Source: Bacillota bacterium
Lineage (GTDB): Bacteria > Bacillota > Clostridia > Lachnospirales > Anaerotignaceae
Reading direction: 5' to 3'
Assembly: GCA_021768705.1 (NCBI GenBank)
Contig: JAETUG010000012.1
Location: forward strand, 1 to 59,179
Length of the DNA: 59,179 nucleotides
Below the pieces are notes generated by a model. That model searched no databases. It was not told the DNA's origin and worked only from the letters and a program-made list of their open reading frames with translations. Shown piece after piece: positions 17,630-25,585 of this stretch (within the stretch, counting starts at the first letter, position 1; each line of letters starts with the position of its first letter). The position numbers and the translations under genes are program-made.

Positions 17630-18266
17630 TGGGATTTGCTTCGATCTTTTCCCGCAAACGACGTACATGTACATCTACGGTACGCACATCGCCGGGATAA
17701 TCATAGCCCCATACCGTATCCAGCAGCTTTTCTCTGCTGTAGACCTTACCGGGGTTTTCCATCAAAAGCTCCAGCAGGTCAAATTCTTTTGCGGTCAGGT
17801 TCACTTCCTTGCCGCTGATGAATACTCTTCTGCTATCAAAAGAAAGCTCCAAATCTCTTGCCTTCAGCACGTTTTTTGCCGCAGATTCTGCGGATGTCTT
17901 CTTCACGCTGCGACGCAGGATCGCCTTGATGCGGGCTTTCAGCTCCAAAATATTGAAGGGCTTTGTGATATAGTCATCGGCACCGTATTCCAGCCCCATG
18001 ATCTTATCCATATCTTCGTCCTTTGCCGTCACCATGATGATAGGCACCTGAGAAAATTCTCTTGTCTGCTGACAGACTTCCAAGCCGTCCATCTTAGGCA
18101 GCATCACATCCAACACCACCAGGTCGAAGTTCTTTTCTTTGATATACTGCAGGGCCTCTTCCCCATCGTATGCTGTTGTTACTTCCATGCCATCCTGTTC
18201 CAAAGAAAATTTGATCCCTTTCACGATCAATTTTTCATCATCTACTACCAAAATCTGATAAGCCAT
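17577..18266 (-). CDS. OmpR/WalR-type response regulator
   Basis: A 229-residue regulator with a receiver domain (VVDDEK acidic pocket, LDVMLPKMDG with the phosphoacceptor Asp, MVTAKD, YITKPF) and a winged-helix DNA-binding domain (LTAKEFDLLELLMENPGKVYS, then GYDYPGDVRTVDVHVRRLRE). It resembles WalR/PhoP. It follows comEA by 10 nt and precedes its kinase. GGAGG lies before the ATG. The operon also holds a GerMN gene and competence genes, so targets may include cell-wall functions. Confidence 0.93.
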   Translation of the reverse strand: MAYQILVVDDEKLIVKGIKFSLEQDGMEVTTAYDGEEALQYIKEKNFDLVVLDVMLPKMDGLEVCQQTREFSQVPIIMVTAKDEDMDKIMGLEYGADDYITKPFNILELKARIKAILRRSVKKTSAESAAKNVLKARDLELSFDSRRVFISGKEVNLTAKEFDLLELLMENPGKVYSREKLLDTVWGYDYPGDVRTVDVHVRRLREKIEANPSEPKYIFTKWGVGYYFN

Positions 18267-18276
18267 TTCCAGCCTC

Positions 18277-18669
18277 CTATTCTCCCACTGTGATCTCTTC
18301 TTTTATTTTTTCGAATGTCTTTTCCCCAATACCGGATATCTTCATGATATCCTCGATACAGGAAAAGTCTCCGTTTCTTTCTCTATATGTAACGATATCT
18401 GCCGCACGCTTTTCCCCAATACCGGAAAGGCGGACCAGTTCCTCCGCTGTGGCGGTGTTGATATTCAGTTTGCCCATCATTTCTTCCGCGTAAACCGTTG
18501 TTTTTTCTGCTGTGCCAATCTCCTCCGGGGAAATGGGCGTGCCCATATCCAACTGTCCTCCATAAAAGCTGTGACTATAGAGAATGCCGCTCAACAAGAA
18601 GAAAACCACGACCGCCAAAAACTTGAGCCGTTCTATTCCAAATTTCTTTTCAACGCTTTTTTCATGCAA
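18277..18669 (-). CDS. comEA: ComEA-like helix-hairpin-helix DNA-binding protein
   Basis: ComEA binds double-stranded DNA outside the membrane and hands it to ComEC. This 130-residue protein has an N-terminal helix (FLAVVVFFLLSGILYSH), a short linker and the C-terminal helix-hairpin-helix pair (KLNINTATAEELVRLSGIG, DIMKISGIGEKTFEKIKEEI). The start appears to be TTG 18669: a TGA lies two codons upstream in frame and no ATG precedes the helix. AGAGG is about 12 nt upstream. It is first in the transcript that also holds comEC. Confidence 0.88.
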   Translation of the reverse strand: MHEKSVEKKFGIERLKFLAVVVFFLLSGILYSHSFYGGQLDMGTPISPEEIGTAEKTTVYAEEMMGKLNINTATAEELVRLSGIGEKRAADIVTYRERNGDFSCIEDIMKISGIGEKTFEKIKEEITVGE

Positions 18670-18727
18670 CTTTCATCGAAACCTCTTTTTCTTCATTTCC
18701 ATTTCTGATATAATAAAATGTATTGCG

Positions 18728-18742
18728 TGTGATTTCATCACA
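18728..18742. promoter_or_regulatory. Palindrome between divergent comEA and dacA
   Basis: TGTGAT-TTC-ATCACA has perfect 6-nt arms about a 3-nt centre. It lies 58 nt upstream of comEA and about 10 nt before the dacA -35, where a regulator could affect both. The arms resemble CRP-family half-sites, but the spacing is one base short of the classic site. Confidence 0.4.
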
Positions 18743-18751
18743 GCATTTTGA

Positions 18752-18780
18752 TTGCATATCGATTTATTTTACCATAGAAA
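18752..18780 (+). promoter_or_regulatory. Probable dacA promoter
   Basis: TTGCAT (18752-18757), a 17-nt spacer and TAGAAA (18775-18780) lie 36 nt before the dacA ATG. The -10 is weak. Confidence 0.45.
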
Positions 18781-18815
18781 TAGAATTTTTTCAAATCAAC
18801 AGATAGGAGAAGCCC

Positions 18816-20180
18816 ATGAAAAAAAGATTACTGCCATTTCTGATGGTCCTTTCCCTGGTATTCCCTTCTTTTTCTGCCCTTGCAGAGGAAGCGGAAACTG
18901 CCCCTGAAGAGAATATTACCACCGAAACTCAAACATCCGACCTTACCCTTGCCGCAGAAACCGCTGTTTTGATGGATGCTGCCAGCGGGGAAGTACTATA
19001 TGAAAAAAATGCCGATCAGAAGATGTATCCTGCCAGCATCACCAAGCTGATGACGATCCTTTTGGCTTTGGAACATGGCAAGCTGACCGACGAGATCACC
19101 TTCTCCCACGATGCAGTCTACAACATCGAACAAGGCAGCGCCCATATCGCCATCATGGAAGGGGAAACCCTCACATTGGAACAGGTCCTCCGCGCCATCA
19201 TCCTGCGCTCCGCCAATGAAGCCTCTAACGGCGTAGCGGAATATGTGGACGGCAGTGTAGAAGCCTTTGCAAAGCACATGACAGAACGGGCCAAGGAATT
19301 AGGCTGCAAAAACACGAATTTTGTCAATGCCAATGGGCTCCATGACGAAAACCACTATACAACAGCTTATGATATGGCCCTGATTGCAAAGGAACTGCTC
19401 ACCCATGAAGAATACCGCTCCATGATGAGCGAAACAGATTACGAGATCCCCCCGACAAATAAACAGACGGAGACCCGCTATCTTCACGGGCAGCACCAGA
19501 TGTTGAATCCCAATTCCATCTATTATTATGAAGACGCCATCGGTGGCAAGACCGGGTTTACCTCCGAAGCATTGAATACCCTTGTGACCTATGCTGAACG
19601 GGATGGTATGGAGCTGATCGCCGTGGTGATGAAATGCAATGGCGCAGAACACTACACCGATACTGCCGCCCTTTTCGACTATGGCTTTGAAACATATGAA
19701 TCCGTCAAACTGCTTTCTGCCGCAGACCATACGACTACAGTAAAAGTTACGGAAACCTACAACGATAAACCTGTAGAGCTGGGTACCATCACCGCAGCCC
19801 CCACAGAAGATGTATATCATACCCTCCCCAAGGGCACAGATACTTCCCAGATCAAAGTGGAAACAGATTGTCCGGAAACCATCGAAGCCCCTGTCAAAGA
19901 AGGCCAGACGGTGGGCACGCTGAAAATCTCCCTGGGCGGTAAAACCATCAAAACCGTCGATCTGAAAGCGCAGAACGCTGTGGATGTGATGACCGATGCA
20001 CAGAAAGCAGAGCTGGACAAATCCTCTGTTTCAGGAATCCTGAAAAAAATCGGTATCGGCATCGGTGTTGTCATTCTGGCTTTCCTCATTCTGATCTGTA
20101 TCACTCGCACCATCGGACATTATCAGAGAAAGAAACGCAGACAGCAGCACAGAAGACAAAGACGTAGAAATCGTTTTTAA
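18816..20180 (+). CDS. D-alanyl-D-alanine carboxypeptidase, PBP5/DacA family (S11)
   Basis: A secreted peptidoglycan-trimming enzyme that removes the terminal D-Ala of stem peptides. The signal peptide spans about residues 1-23 (LLPFLMVLSLVFPSFSALA). The penicillin-binding motifs are SITK (nucleophile Ser), SANEAS (SxN) and KTGFT. A PBP5 C-terminal beta domain follows, then a membrane helix (IGIGIGVVILAFLILICI) and an Arg-rich cytosolic tail rather than the usual amphipathic helix. 454 residues. AGGAGA precedes the ATG. Transcribed alone, divergently from comEA, and ends at a strong terminator. Confidence 0.94.
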   Translation: MKKRLLPFLMVLSLVFPSFSALAEEAETAPEENITTETQTSDLTLAAETAVLMDAASGEVLYEKNADQKMYPASITKLMTILLALEHGKLTDEITFSHDAVYNIEQGSAHIAIMEGETLTLEQVLRAIILRSANEASNGVAEYVDGSVEAFAKHMTERAKELGCKNTNFVNANGLHDENHYTTAYDMALIAKELLTHEEYRSMMSETDYEIPPTNKQTETRYLHGQHQMLNPNSIYYYEDAIGGKTGFTSEALNTLVTYAERDGMELIAVVMKCNGAEHYTDTAALFDYGFETYESVKLLSAADHTTTVKVTETYNDKPVELGTITAAPTEDVYHTLPKGTDTSQIKVETDCPETIEAPVKEGQTVGTLKISLGGKTIKTVDLKAQNAVDVMTDAQKAELDKSSVSGILKKIGIGIGVVILAFLILICITRTIGHYQRKKRRQQHRRQRRRNRF

Positions 20181-20187
20181 GCAAAAA

Positions 20188-20248
20188 GAAACCCCTTGTG
20201 AAAAGAGTCGATATTTTACCGTTTCTTTCCACGAGGGGTTTTTCTTTT
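20188..20248 (+). terminator. Terminator between dacA and the GH5-like gene
   Basis: AACCCCTTGTG pairs with CACGAGGGGTT around a long loop (arms near 20190-20200 and 20230-20240), followed by TTTTTCTTTT on the plus strand. The gene on the other strand ends at 20261, so it may serve both. Confidence 0.8.
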
Positions 20249-20260
20249 CTTCTATTTATT

Positions 20261-21643
20261 TCATTTTCCAAAGATTTTTTGGAATATCGGCTGCATATTG
20301 GCAATCCACTTATTTTCCTCCCGATCATAGAATTTTGTATCAGAATTTACCGCAAATGGGATTCCCGCTTGCTCTAGGCTCTCTCTCATATATTCCGCAA
20401 AAACGCTCTGCTCTTCAATGGTATAATCGTCCCCATCGTTATAATTGCCAGGCATCCATGCACCTACCCAGGTCGGTATGCCTGTTTTTTTCTGCCAAGC
20501 CAGAGCCAAATCGATTTTTTCCTGAATCAAAGCTTTTTCCGTCTTTGTCCCGGTAGTCCAAAGCTTTCTTTCGTTGGTCTTACTGGGACCGGCAGCATAA
20601 AAATGCCATTCCGCCATCAAATATCCATTGGATTGGCTAGGAATCTCCAACTCCTCAAGATATGCGGCATCAGACCGCAGTCTGGGGGAAATGATGAGGA
20701 TTCGTTCCGGATTTGTCTTACGAATCTCCGCCGTGGCCTTTTCAAAATATTCGTTCAATGCATCCGGCTGCTTGTTCAGTGCATCTGTTGCCTCAATCAG
20801 CAGATCGAAGGAGAGCAATGGGGAAATATCCTGATATCTTTCCGCCACTGTCCCCCACCACTGCACTGCTTTATCCATATTTTTCTGATTGGGATTATTT
20901 TTAAAATCATCCGCCTGATATGCAATCACGGGAATCACGCCGTGCTTCAGACAATCCCCAATCTGTTGATCCAAAAGCTCCAGCAGCGCTTCATCGGCAT
21001 CCTCGGAAATGCGGATACGCACATGGGAAATGCCTGCTGCCGCAAAATCCTCCACAGTCTGTTCTGTATAATTTTCCCTGCCGCCTTTTGTCTTGGACCA
21101 ATCCACATCCATCCCTTTTCCCAGCATACGCTGATATTCCCAAGGGGAAATTGCCTTGCTTGTATCTGCTTCTGTGGAAATCAGCACCCTTTTGTCCCTT
21201 TCCCGCCAACCAATCTCGAACCCCAGTGTTTCTCCAAGGTCACGCAGCTTGAAATAGGTATAGTCCCCAATATTGTATGCTTTCAGATTCACATAGCTTC
21301 CATCGATAAAAACAGGAGCAGACGACGGCACTGCATCATAAGAAGCTCTATCAAAAACTGCAGAGGTCTTTTCTTCCTTTGTTTCCACTCCTGATGTGAT
21401 AACGATGGAGCTTTGTTGGCTATTCCAATCCACTCGAAACGCACCATGCGTCCCCTGCATCATCCCTGCTACCTCTCTAAGTTTGAAATAATAGTTTCCT
21501 TCGATCAAATACGCAGGCAGCTGATGGAGCTTCCCATCTACTTCAATAACCGCCATATCGGCTGAAACCTGTGCTGCTTGTATCGGTACGGTGCAAACCA
21601 TACTGATTGCCAAAGCGGAAAGAATCATTCTTTTTCGTTTCAT
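20261..21643 (-). CDS. Secreted GH5-like (cellulase-fold) protein with copper-amine-oxidase N-like domain
   Basis: A 460-residue exported protein with signal peptide 1-24 (ILSALAISMVCTVPIQAA). Residues ~30-155 carry two repeats ending YYFKLREVAG and YTYFKLRDLG, typical of the copper amine oxidase N-terminal domain used as a stalk or wall-attachment module. Residues ~165-455 resemble GH5: GMDVDW, ISHVRIRI, ATAEIRKTNPERILIISP and WHFYAA. Expected GH5 catalytic motifs are altered: FDLLIEATDAL keeps a Glu but lacks the preceding Asn, and PTWVGAWMPG has Ala where the nucleophile Glu is expected. It may be catalytically atypical or a binding protein. GGGAGGA precedes the ATG. Confidence 0.75.
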   Translation of the reverse strand: MKRKRMILSALAISMVCTVPIQAAQVSADMAVIEVDGKLHQLPAYLIEGNYYFKLREVAGMMQGTHGAFRVDWNSQQSSIVITSGVETKEEKTSAVFDRASYDAVPSSAPVFIDGSYVNLKAYNIGDYTYFKLRDLGETLGFEIGWRERDKRVLISTEADTSKAISPWEYQRMLGKGMDVDWSKTKGGRENYTEQTVEDFAAAGISHVRIRISEDADEALLELLDQQIGDCLKHGVIPVIAYQADDFKNNPNQKNMDKAVQWWGTVAERYQDISPLLSFDLLIEATDALNKQPDALNEYFEKATAEIRKTNPERILIISPRLRSDAAYLEELEIPSQSNGYLMAEWHFYAAGPSKTNERKLWTTGTKTEKALIQEKIDLALAWQKKTGIPTWVGAWMPGNYNDGDDYTIEEQSVFAEYMRESLEQAGIPFAVNSDTKFYDREENKWIANMQPIFQKIFGK

Positions 21644-21746
21644 GTTATCCTCCCAAAATCCGTTTATACCCTATAGTAAGGGTTCTCTCCTTGAGACGGC
21701 GTACAACGCTTGTCTGTTCCCATATTCAAACATTCTTTTTTTACGC

Positions 21747-21772
21747 AAAAAGAGCGGATAAGAATCCGCCCT
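21747..21772 (-). terminator. Terminator of the trpXYZ operon
   Basis: Minus-strand GGGCGGAT/ATCCGCTC stem with a short TCTT loop and a TTTTTG tail directly follows the trpZ stop (arms near 21752-21759 and 21764-21771). Confidence 0.85.
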
Positions 21773-21776
21773 TTTG

Positions 21777-22550
21777 TCAGTTCCCACATTCAATACTGAT
21801 GGATGTGAAAATATCCAGAATATCGTCTACCTTTGTCTTTGCTTTTTCTTCGCCGCCCTTATCAAACACGATATGACCTTTATCCATCATAATCAATCTG
21901 CTGCCATAATCCGTGGCATAACGCAGATTATGGGTTACCATCATAGCTGTCAGCTTCTTTTCTTTTACGACTTTATCCGTCAGTTCCATGATGATATCTG
22001 CTGTCTTAGGGTCAAGAGCCGCAGTATGTTCATCCAAAATCAGAAATTGGATGGGTGTCAGCGTTGCCATGATCAGCGTCGCCGCCTGTCTCTGCCCGCC
22101 GGAAAGAGCCCCCAGCTTCACATTCATCTTATTTTCCAGACCCAGCCCCAGAATGGAAAGCTGCTCTTTATAGTAGTCTTCTCTTGCTTTATTGACACCT
22201 CTGCCCAGACCAAAGGGTTTGCCCTTATTATCCGCCAGGGACATATTTTCAAGCATCGTCAAATTGGGGCATGTGCCTGCGGAAGGATCCTGATACACAC
22301 GGCCGATGGTGCGATATCTTTGGAAATCCTTCATTTTTGCGATATCCTTACCGCCGATCAGCACTTCGCCCCCTTGAATAGGAATACTGCCGCAGATGAT
22401 ATTCAGCATAGATGTTTTCCCCGAACCGTTGCTGCCGACGATGGAAACAAATTCCCCATCCGGTACATTCAGGTTGAAATCTTCAAACAGCAGAGTTTCA
22501 GAAATCGTGCCAGGATTATAGATTTTTTTGATATGTTTCAACTCAAGCAT
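21777..22550 (-). CDS. trpZ: Tryptophan ABC transporter ATPase TrpZ-like
   Basis: An ABC ATPase of 257 residues: Walker A GSNGSGKTS, Q-loop YQDPSAG, signature LSGGQRQA, Walker B FLILDEHTAALD (with His after the Glu) and switch His MVTHNLRYA. It energises the permease encoded upstream. The start ATG 22550 lies within the last codons of trpY, 8 nt overlap, with GGCGGTG ahead; an in-frame GTG sits at 22559. Named from family (unknown-substrate ABC set related to TrpXYZ) together with the Trp T-box in front of the operon. Confidence 0.85.
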   Translation of the reverse strand: MLELKHIKKIYNPGTISETLLFEDFNLNVPDGEFVSIVGSNGSGKTSMLNIICGSIPIQGGEVLIGGKDIAKMKDFQRYRTIGRVYQDPSAGTCPNLTMLENMSLADNKGKPFGLGRGVNKAREDYYKEQLSILGLGLENKMNVKLGALSGGQRQAATLIMATLTPIQFLILDEHTAALDPKTADIIMELTDKVVKEKKLTAMMVTHNLRYATDYGSRLIMMDKGHIVFDKGGEEKAKTKVDDILDIFTSISIECGN

Positions 22551-23427
22551 GTTCCGCACCGCCTTTCTGTCTGTTGCCCAAAATCAGGATGATCAGGAAC
22601 AATACTGCTGTTGCCAGTTTCATCAGGTTTGCGGGCAAGCCAAGGCTGATAGCGATCTGGATGCACGCTTTATAGAACACGCTGCCCACCAGAACAGCTG
22701 TCGTACCTTTTACAAAGCTTACTTTGCGGAACAAAGTCGTACCGATGATAACTGCTGCCAGGCCGAATACCATCTGACCGGTACCCATAGTGCTGGAAAA
22801 AGCTCTCTGTTCCATGCAGACCATAGCACCGGACAGAGCCACCAAAGCATTGGCAATGACCAGACCAACGATCTTTACAACGCCTTTATCCTTTGCCAGC
22901 GTCGTTACCAATGTACTGTTATCGCCAACGGCACGCAGCAGCATACCGCTTTTGGTACTCAAATACCAGTCCAGAATGAATTTGAAGATCAACGCAACGA
23001 TCAGGGACATGACGAATTTCCGCATCATCAGGGAAGCATTTCCCATCACAGCTATAATGGGGCCGGATGTAAAAATGGTGTCGATCGCACGTTCCACTGC
23101 CAGGTTAGAGCCTGCAATCTGCAGGTTGATGGAGAACAACGCTGTCATGGTGATGATACCTGCCAGCAGGTCCCTCACACCAAATTTGACATGGATCACG
23201 CCTGTCACCAGCCCTGCCACTGCGCCTACGGCAATCGCCGCCAGCAGTGCCACAAAGGGATTTACTTCCTTCACCAGAAGCACCGCAGCGATTGCCGCCC
23301 CCAAAGGAAAGCTGCCATCTACGGTCAGATCAGGAAAATCCAGTATTTTATAGGTGATATAGATGCCGTAGGACAACAGGGCATAAATAAAGCCCTGTGT
23401 CAACGTGCTGATAATCAGATCAAACAT
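22543..23427 (-). CDS. trpY: Tryptophan ABC transporter permease TrpY-like
   Basis: A very hydrophobic 294-residue permease of the branched-chain-like superfamily. Segments such as ILDFPDLTVDGSFPLGAAIA and LAAVIIGTTLFRKV match the family. Its ATPase gene overlaps the 3' end, and the binding-protein gene is 28 nt upstream. AAGAGG precedes the ATG. It forms the membrane channel for the substrate delivered by TrpX. Confidence 0.87.
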   Translation of the reverse strand: MFDLIISTLTQGFIYALLSYGIYITYKILDFPDLTVDGSFPLGAAIAAVLLVKEVNPFVALLAAIAVGAVAGLVTGVIHVKFGVRDLLAGIITMTALFSINLQIAGSNLAVERAIDTIFTSGPIIAVMGNASLMMRKFVMSLIVALIFKFILDWYLSTKSGMLLRAVGDNSTLVTTLAKDKGVVKIVGLVIANALVALSGAMVCMEQRAFSSTMGTGQMVFGLAAVIIGTTLFRKVSFVKGTTAVLVGSVFYKACIQIAISLGLPANLMKLATAVLFLIILILGNRQKGGAEHA

Positions 23428-23455
23428 AGCTTAACCTCTTTCTATCACAGCAAAA

Positions 23456-24439
23456 TCATTCTGCTGTTACATCGATGGCATTTTCCACTGCTGTGTTCAG
23501 GTTCAGTGCGGACATTGCATCGGGATTTTCATAGATTTCAAATGCAGTAATTGTTTCATAAGGCATATCTGCTGCAGCCGCTTCGCCTCTCAGGATCTTT
23601 GCTGCCATCATACCTGTCTGTTTGCCCAATGCTACATATTCAATGCCTGCGGAAGCAACACAGCCCAGTTTTACCTGTTCGATTTCGCTGCCGTAAACGG
23701 GAATGCCTGCATCATTTGTTTTTTCCAAAATAGAGGGCAGAACGCCTACTACGTTGTTGTCTGTCAGGTTAGTAAAGCAGTCAACACCTTTGGAGATCAG
23801 CGTATCTGTTGCCTGGTTTACTTCTGCCTGTGTCATAACGCCCAACGCTTCGATGGTAAAGCCATAATCCGCTGCTTTTGCCTGATATTCCTCTACTGCA
23901 GAAACGGAGTTCGGTTCGCTTGTTGTATAAAGGATACCGATGGTTTTTGCATCGGGCTGCATTTCACGGATCAGCTGCAGCTGACCTTCGATGGGCAGCT
24001 TATCGCTGGTGCCTGTGATGTTGCCGCTGGTCAGTTTTGCCTTTTCAGGGTCTGTGATTGCTGTAAAGATCACGGGGATGTCTTTATCTTCTGCCGCCGC
24101 ATAGCAGGCTGTTGCAGAAGGTGTTGCGATGGCGCACATCAGCGCAACATTGTTTGCAGAGAAATTCTGAGCGATCTGTGTCGTTACGTTATCATCAAAG
24201 CCGGCATTCTGGTAATCGATGATGTAGTCAACGCCTTCTTCCAGACCAGCTTCTTCCAGACCCAGCAGGAAGCCTTCCCGGCAGTTATCCAGAGATGCGT
24301 GCTGACCGTACTGGTTGATGCCGATTACAGGCACATCGCCGCTGGCTGCATCCTCATTCGTGGAACCTCCTCCGCCGCATCCTGTCAGTGCCATCGCTGT
24401 CATTACCATTGCCATTGTCATTGCCATAAATTTTTTCAT
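23456..24439 (-). CDS. trpX: Tryptophan ABC transporter substrate-binding lipoprotein TrpX-like
   Basis: A 327-residue lipoprotein: the signal ends in MALTGC with lipid-modified Cys21, then a Gly-rich linker. The body is the ABC substrate-binding fold of the TrpX family (VIGINQYGQHASLDNCREGF, ITDPEKAKLTSGNITGTSD, ILYTTSEPNSVSAVEEYQ). AAGGAGAGAG precedes the ATG. It follows a Trp-specific T-box by about 160 nt, which supports tryptophan as the cargo. First structural gene of the operon. Confidence 0.88.
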   Translation of the reverse strand: MKKFMAMTMAMVMTAMALTGCGGGGSTNEDAASGDVPVIGINQYGQHASLDNCREGFLLGLEEAGLEEGVDYIIDYQNAGFDDNVTTQIAQNFSANNVALMCAIATPSATACYAAAEDKDIPVIFTAITDPEKAKLTSGNITGTSDKLPIEGQLQLIREMQPDAKTIGILYTTSEPNSVSAVEEYQAKAADYGFTIEALGVMTQAEVNQATDTLISKGVDCFTNLTDNNVVGVLPSILEKTNDAGIPVYGSEIEQVKLGCVASAGIEYVALGKQTGMMAAKILRGEAAAADMPYETITAFEIYENPDAMSALNLNTAVENAIDVTAE

Positions 24440-24602
24440 AATACTCTCTCCTTTTCTAATCTTGTTTTGTTTCTTCTTTCTTGTCTCGTCTCATCTTGGC
24501 TGTTTTGGAACAAAATACCGCCGCTTGTTTCCTTTTATGCACACTGCTGCAAGCAAAGCCAGTCAATGCAGGAACTGAAATGCTTTTCTCCGCTTTTGCA
24601 AT

Positions 24603-24880
24603 AAAAAAAGCCTTATCCACATATTTCTATGGGACAAGACTTGATATCCTGCGGTACCACCCAAATTGATGAAAAATCATCCGCTCTTTTCACTGTACAG
24701 CCATACAGTCACGCGCTGATAACGGGTGCGTTCCCCGTCGGCTTCTACTTGCTTTCGCTTTCGGCCGCCCTCATAAGTCCATTCACCTGACCTCCCGCTG
24801 TTGTGTTTCCACCATCCACAACTCTCTGTAAGCTGATTTGAAAGGCTACTCTTCTTAATCACTGGTTTTTCTCTTTGGAT
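24603..24880 (-). promoter_or_regulatory. T-box leader, tryptophan specifier (UGG)
   Basis: On the minus strand the leader starts near 24880 (GATTAAGAAGAGTAGCC), has the K-turn AGAGAG and distal stem-I loop, and shows GTGAATGGACTTATGAG with specifier codon TGG at 24781-24779. The T-box GGTGGTACCGC at 24662-24652 pairs with uncharged tRNA-Trp. The competing terminator runs 24642-24603 (AGTCTTGTCC with GGATAAGGCT) and ends in seven Ts. It turns on trpXYZ when tryptophan is scarce. The 24440-24602 stretch to trpX holds only the ribosome binding site. Confidence 0.95.
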
Positions 24881-24886
24881 ATATTG

Positions 24887-24914
24887 ATTATAGCACTATG
24901 ATTTCATTTGTCAA
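24887..24914 (-). promoter_or_regulatory. Promoter of the T-box/trpXYZ operon
   Basis: TTGACA (24914-24909), a 16-nt spacer and TATAAT (24892-24887) on the minus strand, both consensus, lie just upstream of the T-box leader. Confidence 0.85.
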
Positions 24915-24920
24915 TACCAA

Positions 24921-24952
24921 AATGGCAAAGGACTTTCCTTCGTGGAAAGTCC
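24921..24952 (-). terminator. Terminator after queT
   Basis: GGACTTTCC pairs with GGAAAGTCC (24930-24938 and 24944-24952), loop of 5, then TTTGCCATTTT. It separates queT from the trp promoter directly downstream. Confidence 0.75.
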
Positions 24953-24968
24953 CTTTTTCTCATACCAT

Positions 24969-25454
24969 TTAAGCAATTTTTAATTTTTCCAACAGCATAG
25001 GATTTTTCATCAGCTGGCGGAACAGCACATAGCCTGCACAGGAAACGGAAAGGAATTCTCCCACCGCTACCATTGCCATGCTCAACAGCAGAGGACTGCC
25101 GAACAAATACAGCTCGATGCCGATAAAAGCATTGCAAAACACTGCCCATAGGCTGGCGCCAAATAAAGTTTTGCTGTAGTGGGTGATGCCCCAAAGGGCT
25201 GCTGCTGTGCATGTAGTGCCAAAGACAATATCCATCATGCCATAGGGACTGAAGCAATTGGCGATGAAGCAGCCCAAAGCCAGCCCCGGCGCATATTTCT
25301 TATCGATAAATGCCATCAGCATGAGCATTTCCGAAAAACGCACCTGCACCATCCCAAAGCTCAGTGGTGCGATAGCCAAAGTCATCACCACATAGACTGC
25401 TGCGATCAATGCCGTAGAAACTAAAAATTTTGTGTTTACCCTGTTTTTTTCCAT
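24969..25454 (-). CDS. queT: QueT-family queuosine-precursor ECF transporter S component
   Basis: A 161-residue integral membrane protein matching QueT: LIAAVYVVMTLAIAPLSFG, VQVRFSEMLMLMAFIDKKYA, LALGCFIANCFSPYGMMDIVFGT (part) and late helices. The family imports a pre-queuosine base together with a shared ECF energising module, which is not encoded here. The start ATG 25454 has AGGAGG about 10 nt upstream. The frame stays open through the leader to 25541, but no ribosome binding site precedes that ATG and the leader can fold. Confidence 0.88.
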   Translation of the reverse strand: MEKNRVNTKFLVSTALIAAVYVVMTLAIAPLSFGMVQVRFSEMLMLMAFIDKKYAPGLALGCFIANCFSPYGMMDIVFGTTCTAAALWGITHYSKTLFGASLWAVFCNAFIGIELYLFGSPLLLSMAMVAVGEFLSVSCAGYVLFRQLMKNPMLLEKLKIA

Positions 25455-25482
25455 AAAAATAAGCCTCCTGTTTTTTGTTTTA

Positions 25483-25535
25483 CGAGATGGTGGGATATCC
25501 TTGGCTATATTGGTATCCTTCGCAGGTACATCTCG
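25483..25535 (-). promoter_or_regulatory. Structured leader upstream of queT
   Basis: CGAGATG (25535-25529) pairs with CATCTCG (25489-25483), enclosing 39 nt. Inside is a small stem, CCTgcgaAGG, and the palindrome GGATATCC. This lies between a good promoter and the queT ribosome binding site. QueT genes are often under preQ1 riboswitches, but I cannot match this one to a known preQ1 class. Confidence 0.4.
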
Positions 25536-25556
25536 CTTCATATAGTTAACTAGTTT

Positions 25557-25585
25557 ATTATACCATAGTCCTTAAAATAAAACAA
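25557..25585 (-). promoter_or_regulatory. queT promoter
   Basis: TTGTTT (25585-25580), a 17-nt spacer and TATAAT (25562-25557) on the minus strand. The -35 box abuts the T tail of the upstream HPr-like gene's terminator. Confidence 0.65.

Noticed and set aside
25455-25541. N-terminal extension of QueT starting at ATG 25541
   Set aside because: No ribosome binding site, hydrophilic residues unlike the family, and it covers the structured leader; ATG 25454 has a strong AGGAGG.
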